Source: Candidatus Aegiribacteria sp. (GTDB lineage Bacteria; Fermentibacterota; Fermentibacteria; Fermentibacterales; Fermentibacteraceae). From it: a stretch of 10,965 bases of DNA. Both the position numbers and the translations under genes were made by a program. The DNA is taken from assembly GCA_021107345.1 (NCBI GenBank), contig JAIOSX010000261.1, positions 1 through 10,965 of the forward strand, in the 5' to 3' direction. Below, piece after piece: positions 6,081-10,965 of the stretch; position 1 is the stretch's first letter; every line of letters starts with the position of its first letter. Below the pieces are notes generated by a model. That model saw nothing but the letters and a program-made list of their open reading frames with translations, was not told where the DNA came from and searched no databases.

Positions 6081-8495
6081 TCATTCACTGTCCAGCACCT
6101 CCCGTACCTTCGCGGTCAGGTTCTGGTTAGTGAAGGGTTTCTGGATGAAATGTATGTCTTCATCCGGCACTCCGTGGTGGGCGATAACATCGGGTGTGTA
6201 GCCGGACATGAACAGGAGCCTGAGGTTCGGGTAGAGGGTCAGGAGATTTTTCGACAGGTCACCTCCGTTCATCTCGGGCATCACTACGTCTGTAATAAGC
6301 AGGTGGATCTTGCCGGGGTATGCCTCTGCCAGACAGATGGCCTCGCCTGGAGTGGAGGCGACCATCACCGTGTAACCCTGGTGCTCGAGCATTATTGTGG
6401 TAAGCTGCAGTATCGACGGTTCGTCCTCCACCAGCAGAATTGTTTCAAACCCTCGTTTATCCGGTTCAGTCAGAACTTTCTTATGCACTTGTATGCCCTT
6501 GGCTGCGTGTCGGGGCATGTAGATCCTGAAGGTAGTCCCCTGACCCGGTTCACTGTACGCGTTTATGTATCCGTTGTTCTGTTTGACGATGCCGTAGACA
6601 GTAGCCAGCCCCAGGCCGGTGCCTTTGCCGACACCTTTGGTGGTGAAAAACGGCTCGTAAATCATATCCAGAGTCTCTTTGTCCATACCACAACCGCTGT
6701 CGCTCACGGTCAGGACTACATACTCACCGGGGACAAACCCCGGATAGTCAGCGCAGTAGCTCTCGTCCAGGATGGTGTTTCCCGTTTCGATGATGATCTT
6801 GCCCACGTCTTCAATGGCGTCCCGTGCGTTAATGCTCAGGTTGGCCAGGATCTGATCGATCTGCGACGGGTCCATCCTGACCGGCCATACATCCAGGCCC
6901 GGCAGCCAGGAAAGATCAAGATCCTCTCCGATGAGCCTCTGCAACATTTTTAGCATTCCTGTAACAATATCGTTCAAGTCGAGTACACAGGGCGCGATGG
7001 TCTGCTTACGGGCAAAGGCCAGTAATTGTCTCGTCAGGTTAGCGGAGCGCTCGGCGGCAGTGCGGATTTCCATTAAATTATCATGGAGCGGATGAGCCGG
7101 ATCCATCTCATCCAGTGCCATTTCGGTATGACCGAGAATTACGCCCAGCATATTGTTGAAGTCGTGAGCCACACCCCCTGCCAGCCGCCCGACGGATTCC
7201 ATTTTCTGTGCCTGTGTTAACTGTATTCGCAGCTTCTCCTGATCCTCCTCGGCCTTCTTGCGCTCGGTGATGTCGAATACCCTTGCCTGAAGTACTTTCT
7301 TGCCGCCAAGTACCATCGCATCAAGCAGCACCTCAGCGAGGAAATCCGTACCATCCAAACGACGGTGTAAATGTTCGAACCGTTTGTAACCATTTTTTAG
7401 AGCAAATGTTATGTTGTTCCTGGCATAAACCATCGAATCTGTGCCGTTCGGCTGAAGCGGAGGCGACAAATCGGCCGGATGCATGCTGCAGAATTCCTTC
7501 CGGCTGGCACAACCGAAAAGCTGCAGCGTCGCATCATTGCAATCAAAAAAACTTTTTTCATCAAGAAGCATTATCGCGTCACTTGATGAATCATACAAAG
7601 TCCGGACCTTCTCCTCGCTTTCCCGCAGCTCTTCCTCCGCCTTCTTGCGCTCGGTGATGTCCTTGGCCACGCCGGCTATGGCAATTAGATTTTCGTTTTT
7701 GCCCCTTACTATTGTGGTTGTCATTAATGTAGGGAATATTGTACCATCCTTGCGTATATGACCAATCTCACCGGTGCAGTGTCCATTTTCCATAACTTTC
7801 CGGTGAAATGGCTCAACATCATTCTTAAGTTGCTCTTCATTATGAAAAACACCCAGGTTCTGGCCTAGAAGTTCCTCCGCTTTTTCGTAGCTGTGCATCT
7901 TGACCCAAGCATTATTTACGAAAAGCAAATTCCCTTCCATGTCGGCTATCGCCATTCCGTCTGCGGATTGCTCAACAACCGATGATAAGAACCGGATTTG
8001 CTCCTCAGCCTTCTTGCGCTCGGTAATATCGTACACCCTCGCCTGCAGCACCTTCCTGTCACCAAGTACCATCGCATCAAGCAGCACCTCGGCGAGGAAA
8101 TCCGTACCGTCCGAACGACGGTGTAAATGTTCGAATCGTTTGTAACCATTTTTAAGAGCAAATGTTATGTTGTTCCTGGCATAAACCATAGAATCTGTGC
8201 CATCCGGCTGAAGCGGAGGTGACAAATCGGCCGGATGCATGCTGCAGAATTCCTTCCGGCTGGCACAACCGAAAAGCTGCAGCGTCGCGTCATTGCAATC
8301 GAAAAATCCTTTCTCATCAAGAAGCATTATCGCGTCGCTTGATGAATCATACAAAGTCCGGACCTTCTCCTCACTTTCCCGCAGCTCTTTCTCCGCCTGT
8401 TTGCGCTCGGTAATAGCGTCTTCCAATTCGGCAACGCGCTTCTGCAACCGGGCATTGTTGCGGGTCACTTCCAATTCATCATTCGTGTCGGTCAT
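6081..8495 (-). CDS. Hybrid sensor histidine kinase, PAS-PAS-PAS-HisKA-HATPase-REC
   Basis: The product is 804 aa from the ATG at 8495. Residues 1-33 are coiled-coil-like (ELEVTRNNARLQKRVAELE). PAS1 spans about 34-160, PAS2 163-285 and PAS3 286-412, each ending in the DITERKKAEE linker. HisKA follows with phospho-acceptor H444 in GVAHDFNN. The HATPase domain has N556 (NARDAI), D599 (DSGCGMD), EPFFTTK and GKGTGLGLATVYGIV. A receiver domain at about 680-800 carries D736 (LLITDVVMPEMNG) and a KPF lysine. No membrane segment or signal peptide is visible, so it should sense a cytoplasmic cue. It presumably autophosphorylates H444 and passes phosphate to D736 and onward; no response regulator is encoded nearby. 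GGAGG (plus-strand CCTCC at 8504-8508) stands eight bases before this ATG. An ATG at 8501 is only two bases from it, and a further in-frame TTG lies at 8558. PAS1 and PAS3 are near-identical duplicates. Codon choice looks different from its neighbours. Confidence 0.95.
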   Translation of the reverse strand: MTDTNDELEVTRNNARLQKRVAELEDAITERKQAEKELRESEEKVRTLYDSSSDAIMLLDEKGFFDCNDATLQLFGCASRKEFCSMHPADLSPPLQPDGTDSMVYARNNITFALKNGYKRFEHLHRRSDGTDFLAEVLLDAMVLGDRKVLQARVYDITERKKAEEQIRFLSSVVEQSADGMAIADMEGNLLFVNNAWVKMHSYEKAEELLGQNLGVFHNEEQLKNDVEPFHRKVMENGHCTGEIGHIRKDGTIFPTLMTTTIVRGKNENLIAIAGVAKDITERKKAEEELRESEEKVRTLYDSSSDAIMLLDEKSFFDCNDATLQLFGCASRKEFCSMHPADLSPPLQPNGTDSMVYARNNITFALKNGYKRFEHLHRRLDGTDFLAEVLLDAMVLGGKKVLQARVFDITERKKAEEDQEKLRIQLTQAQKMESVGRLAGGVAHDFNNMLGVILGHTEMALDEMDPAHPLHDNLMEIRTAAERSANLTRQLLAFARKQTIAPCVLDLNDIVTGMLKMLQRLIGEDLDLSWLPGLDVWPVRMDPSQIDQILANLSINARDAIEDVGKIIIETGNTILDESYCADYPGFVPGEYVVLTVSDSGCGMDKETLDMIYEPFFTTKGVGKGTGLGLATVYGIVKQNNGYINAYSEPGQGTTFRIYMPRHAAKGIQVHKKVLTEPDKRGFETILLVEDEPSILQLTTIMLEHQGYTVMVASTPGEAICLAEAYPGKIHLLITDVVMPEMNGGDLSKNLLTLYPNLRLLFMSGYTPDVIAHHGVPDEDIHFIQKPFTNQNLTAKVREVLDSE
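7261..7640 (-). repeat. Direct intragenic repeat, copy 2 (PAS3)
   Basis: About 380 bp of the kinase gene encoding PAS3 realigns without gaps to 8017-8396, offset exactly 756 bp (252 codons). I counted by eye 27 mismatches over the 360 positions 7261-7620. Eleven of these fall in 7261-7320, the PAS C-terminal linker, and 16 in the 300 bases 7321-7620. At protein level only about six residues differ. Confidence 0.95.
8017..8396 (-). repeat. Direct intragenic repeat, copy 1 (PAS1)
   Basis: Partner of the 7261-7640 copy in the same orientation and reading frame; it encodes PAS1. The two copies flank PAS2, which is a different PAS sequence. Most nucleotide differences between copies are synonymous, so both appear to have stayed under protein-level constraint since duplication. 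Confidence 0.95.
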
Positions 8496-8717
8496 GCACA
8501 TGACCTCCGTAAATTCATCCTCGGGCTGGTTAGTGATTATATAGATTCTACATATCAAACTCTATTTTCATATATAGACTAATCAAGTAGGTAATGGTGT
8601 GTCAAGTTTGTCCTATCTATAATTCTGCTTTGATTATTAATCAGCTATTACGGCGATGTCTTCAGTATTGTCGCTTCAGATAGAGAAATAACGACGATAT
8701 GCGGTCAGGGATGTTCT
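8496..8717 (-). promoter_or_regulatory. AT-rich upstream region of the kinase with palindrome and weak promoter
   Basis: This is the longest non-coding stretch in the window (222 bp). It follows the cyclase-family gene and precedes the kinase gene in the direction of transcription. On the minus strand there is a perfect -35-like TTGACA (plus-strand TGTCAA, 8600-8605). The element 18 bp downstream, TAGTCT (8576-8581 complement), is a poor -10, and a TATATA run lies slightly further, so the promoter assignment is weak. TGATTATTAATCA (8631-8643) is a perfect palindrome with six-base arms, a possible operator. No U-tract terminator follows the cyclase-family gene. Confidence 0.3.
8631..8643. repeat. 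13-bp perfect palindrome, candidate operator
   Basis: The arms TGATTA and TAATCA flank a single central T. It lies 136 bp upstream of the kinase start and just upstream, in the direction of transcription, of the TTGACA-like element. That is a plausible place for a regulator dimer to bind. No regulator gene is adjacent, and AT-rich DNA produces such palindromes by chance fairly often. Confidence 0.35.
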
Positions 8718-9347
8718 TTAGTAACAAGAAGGCTGGAGGAAAGCCCGTGCGGGAGCTCCATCCCCGGCAATTATTTTCATCGGGAAACATATAAGCAGAT
8801 AATCCCCCGGCAGGATATCGTCGAGCTGAAGATTCTCCAGTATCGGTATAGATGCTCCAAGAAGTATCTCATGAACAGGTGTTGAATCCGGCGGGTCCAC
8901 AGAGAATGTATCAATACCTATCGTCTTAATGCACATGCTGACAGCCAGTTCTGCTGCCTTTACTGAAAGGTACGTGTATTCCATAGGATCACAATTATCT
9001 TCCGGAGGGGCTGATGATGTCTTCAGAAGAAGAGCCTTTCCCACAAGCGAAAGATCCTTAATAAGACCTTCCTCAATTTTACGCCTTCCTGTGCAGTCAA
9101 CAACCACAGCGGGCAGGATGAGTCTGTCCAGGGGAATATCATCAACGAAAGTGCTGTATCGGGCCAGGTGTGCCGGGGGATCTATATGTGTTCCGCAATG
9201 GCTGCTCATGGTGAGTTTCGATAAACGGAAACCATGGGCCACTGAAGTGTCTTTGCTGAATTTGATGTCCCCCGGCCATGCCGGTGTACTGCTTGATAGA
9301 GGCCTTGTTATATCAATCAATTTCTCAGGAGATACTCTGTATTCCAT
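8718..9347 (-). CDS. Cyclase / kynurenine formamidase-family metal hydrolase
   Basis: The product is 209 aa from the ATG at 9347, the same size as bacterial KynB enzymes. The family signature HxGTHxDxPxH is present as H50-C-G-T-H54-I-D56-P-P-A-H60, the metal-binding set of the cyclase superfamily. Upstream, DITRPLSSSTPAWPGD and, downstream, IGIDTFSVDPPDS, ILENLQLDDI and GDGAPARAFL also match KynB-like members. The enzymes hydrolyse amide or lactam-like bonds, for example N-formylkynurenine. No other tryptophan-degradation gene is seen here, so the substrate is left open and isatin hydrolase-like or other amidase roles are possible. The start is chosen because AAAGGA (complement of 9354-9359) lies six bases upstream; an in-frame ATG at 9401 lies inside nth and has no ribosome binding site. 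It follows nth by 11 bp and is probably co-transcribed with it. No signal peptide is visible. Confidence 0.88.
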   Translation of the reverse strand: MEYRVSPEKLIDITRPLSSSTPAWPGDIKFSKDTSVAHGFRLSKLTMSSHCGTHIDPPAHLARYSTFVDDIPLDRLILPAVVVDCTGRRKIEEGLIKDLSLVGKALLLKTSSAPPEDNCDPMEYTYLSVKAAELAVSMCIKTIGIDTFSVDPPDSTPVHEILLGASIPILENLQLDDILPGDYLLICFPMKIIAGDGAPARAFLQPSCY

Positions 9348-9358
9348 GAATAATCCTT

Positions 9359-9997
9359 TCAGTTGAGAATCCCGGAAGTACATTGATTTCTCAACGGGCA
9401 TTCACTGCAGAGTGGTTTGATGGGCCTGCATATCTCCTGGCCGAATCTGACCATAATGTGGTTGATTCCCGTCCATTCCGCTCTCGGAAAAATCTTTTGA
9501 AGCGCAAACTCGGTTTCTTCGGGGGATTGTGTATCAACCAGTCCCAGTCTGTTTGAAATTCTGTGAACATGGACATCGACACATATTGAAGGTTTGCCGA
9601 AGATCATTCCAAGCACGAAATTAGCGGTTTTTCTTCCAACACCGGGAAGGCTAAGCAGACTGTCCATACTGTCAGGAACCCTACCCTCAAAATCGCTTTT
9701 GAGGATATCTGCGATCTTCTTCATCTGTCCCGCCTTCTGTCTGTAGAATCCGGCAGGTTTCAGCAGCAGTTCAAGCTCCGCTCTGTCAATAGAGATCATG
9801 GTATCGACATCCGGAGCCCTCGTCAGAACCTGCCTGGAAACCATTCTTGTAACCGCATCCCTTGTTCTCAGGCTTATTATGGTTGAGATCAGAACGGGAA
9901 AAGCCTCTCGAGATATCTCCATAGGTGCTGGTACTCCAACAGACTTCAGTATGCCTTTCATTCTGTAGAGAGTTTCAGACGAAGTGAGTTCAGGCAC
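9359..9997 (-). CDS. nth: Endonuclease III (DNA glycosylase / AP lyase)
   Basis: Base-excision repair enzyme that removes oxidised pyrimidines and cleaves at the abasic site. The product is 212 aa (E. coli 211). The helix-hairpin-helix LLSLPGVGRKTANFVLG carries the catalytic lysine K123, and the catalytic aspartate is D141 in CVDVHVHRI. The C-terminal [4Fe-4S] loop is intact with exact C-x6-C-x2-C-x5-C spacing (C190, C197, C200, C206). In the N-terminal part, SLRTRD (42-47) stands where E. coli has SAQATD; R44 aligns with the lesion-pocket residue Q41. This form resembles Nth relatives outside Proteobacteria. The start is GTG at 9997, sharing one base with the TAG stop of the RNase D gene; AGGA lies seven bases upstream. 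The tight coupling places it in the rnd-nth-cyclase operon. Confidence 0.95.
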   Translation of the reverse strand: MPELTSSETLYRMKGILKSVGVPAPMEISREAFPVLISTIISLRTRDAVTRMVSRQVLTRAPDVDTMISIDRAELELLLKPAGFYRQKAGQMKKIADILKSDFEGRVPDSMDSLLSLPGVGRKTANFVLGMIFGKPSICVDVHVHRISNRLGLVDTQSPEETEFALQKIFPRAEWTGINHIMVRFGQEICRPIKPLCSECPLRNQCTSGILN

Positions 9998-10965
9998 TAC
10001 TCGATCCTGATGAAATGCAACCCTGCGCTGCCTTTTGGGTTCAGTTTCAGGGCGAGGTTTCCTTTCAGAAGAGATATGAGGTCATCACCAAGAGCGTCCT
10101 TCCGCCAGCCGGTGAGCTCCAGCAAGGAGTACAACTCTTTCTCATTTTCAGGAGGGTTCTTCGCAAGAGATTTGATCAAATCATTTGAAAGAAGAAGCTC
10201 GGGAGAGATGCCGAGTCTGCACGATTCCTGTTTCAGGAATATACGGAGTATGTCCACGCGAGCCGAAACACCGGGTATGGAATGATATCTGGGTATGTCG
10301 GGGATATCTTTTGCGGGAGAGTTTTCCGCATCCGAAATGACTTCAAGAACTTCGTCCCCCCATTTTAAAATGAAACCGCTGGAAATACCCCTTACCCTTG
10401 AAAGTGCCTTTTTTGAAATCGGAGTTAATGCCGTAATTGCTCCGAGAACATGGTCCCTGACAACGAAATTTCTTGGTTTGTTAAGCTGTCTGGCAGCATT
10501 CTCCCTCCACTTGATAAGTGCCCAGAGGACATGCAGTCTGTTGTTCCTTATCTTTGCCGTTGATCTGACCTTTCTGAACATCTTTGGAACAGCATTGTTG
10601 TATGTTGAAGGGTCCGTGAGAGATTCCGCCTCCTCTCGGTACCATTCGAGACGGCCCTTTGCCTCAAGCTTCTTAACCTGACTCCGGTATATATCGAGCA
10701 GGTATCTGACGTCATCCAGGGCGTATTCGATCTGATCATCAGCCAGCGGTCGCAGAGACCAGTCACTGAGAGTATGCCCCTTTTTCGGGTAAACATCACA
10801 TTCAGCCTTCACCAGTTTGAACAGAGCCGTCTGCCTGTCATGGCCCAGAAAAGCTGCAGCAAGCTGAGTGTCGAATACCGAGCTGAATTCCACGTTCAGA
10901 TGATGCATAAGAACATCTATACCATTTCTGGCCGAGTGTATGACTTTGATCGGTGATTCGGATTC
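9997..10965 (-). CDS. rnd: Ribonuclease D, N-terminus beyond the window
   Basis: 3'-to-5' exoribonuclease of the DEDD family that trims tRNA precursors and other structured RNAs. The reading frame stays open through base 10965, so the true start lies outside; 322 aa are visible against about 375 for E. coli RNase D. The DxE Exo I motif is therefore missing from view. Exo II is seen in KVIHSARNGIDVL, followed by FDTQLAAAFLG. Next come the SDWSLRPL block and Exo III as Y-x3-D in IEYALDDVRYLLDIY. The following 200 or so residues contain the helical HRDC-type region typical of RNase D (RNKPRN-like segment KPRNFVVRD, then a second helical repeat near ELYSLLELTGW). The stop TAG overlaps the nth GTG by one base. 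An internal ATG at 10908 is not the start, because conserved Exo II residues precede it. Confidence 0.92.
   Translation of the reverse strand, partial: ESESPIKVIHSARNGIDVLMHHLNVEFSSVFDTQLAAAFLGHDRQTALFKLVKAECDVYPKKGHTLSDWSLRPLADDQIEYALDDVRYLLDIYRSQVKKLEAKGRLEWYREEAESLTDPSTYNNAVPKMFRKVRSTAKIRNNRLHVLWALIKWRENAARQLNKPRNFVVRDHVLGAITALTPISKKALSRVRGISSGFILKWGDEVLEVISDAENSPAKDIPDIPRYHSIPGVSARVDILRIFLKQESCRLGISPELLLSNDLIKSLAKNPPENEKELYSLLELTGWRKDALGDDLISLLKGNLALKLNPKGSAGLHFIRIE

Noticed and set aside
6150..6953. 267-codon open frame antisense to the kinase core
   Set aside because: It lies opposite highly conserved HATPase and receiver motifs and shows no protein signature of its own.
7283..8544. 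Repeated antisense small frames with matching peptides
   Set aside because: Their similarity only reflects the duplicated PAS DNA on the other strand; they are not a separate repeat protein family.
8496..8558. Kinase start at TTG 8558 or ATG 8501
   Set aside because: No ribosome binding site fits the TTG, and the GGAGG is only two bases from the 8501 ATG. Spacing to the 8495 ATG is ideal (eight bases).
8666..8699. Imperfect stem TATTGTCG/CGACGATA as terminator for the cyclase-family gene
   Set aside because: The loop is 18 bases, the stem contains a G-T wobble pair, and no U-tract follows on the minus strand.
9348..9401. Longer cyclase-family start inside nth
   Set aside because: It adds residues not typical of the family and has no ribosome binding site, while the 9347 ATG has AAAGGA at six-base spacing.

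Overview
This window looks like a piece of a bacterial chromosome carrying mostly housekeeping genes. I see no transposase, integrase, phage gene, CRISPR array, rRNA or tRNA. The organism has an MEP-pathway gene (ispG) and a likely SPase II lipoprotein that begins a beta-propeller of a type common in Bacteroidota-like and other FCB or candidate-phylum genomes. It favours AGA/AGG arginine codons and has near-balanced base composition. Together these suggest an uncultured diderm bacterium, perhaps of an FCB-type candidate phylum. That placement is a low-confidence inference.

Left half, + strand (1-5951): the tail of a DUF1385/YqhQ-family gene overlaps prfA (release factor 1), which overlaps prmC (the methyltransferase that modifies the release-factor GGQ glutamine). 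This is a compact translation-termination module. After an 88-bp gap come ispG (isoprenoid precursor synthesis), a type I glutamine synthetase starting 3 bp after ispG, and a predicted lipoprotein with a 6-bladed propeller starting 14 bp after that. All are tightly spaced and probably co-transcribed. A strong GC-rich hairpin (5971-5999) sits between this operon and the convergent gene that follows.

Right half, - strand (6081-10965): reading in the direction of transcription, there is a truncated RNase D gene running off the window edge, then nth (endonuclease III, one-base overlap), then a cyclase/kynurenine-formamidase-family metal hydrolase (11-bp gap). After 222 bp of AT-rich intergenic DNA comes a large cytosolic hybrid histidine kinase with three PAS domains, a kinase core and a C-terminal receiver.

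The most notable things are: (i) the kinase's first and third PAS domains are near-identical copies at DNA level, 756 bp apart, on either side of an unrelated PAS; (ii) the glutamine synthetase has GSI-beta architecture but carries Phe where the adenylylated Tyr should be; (iii) the kinase gene appears to use different codons from its neighbours; and (iv) a perfect 13-bp palindrome lies upstream of the kinase. I found no convincing evidence of an entirely new biological system here.
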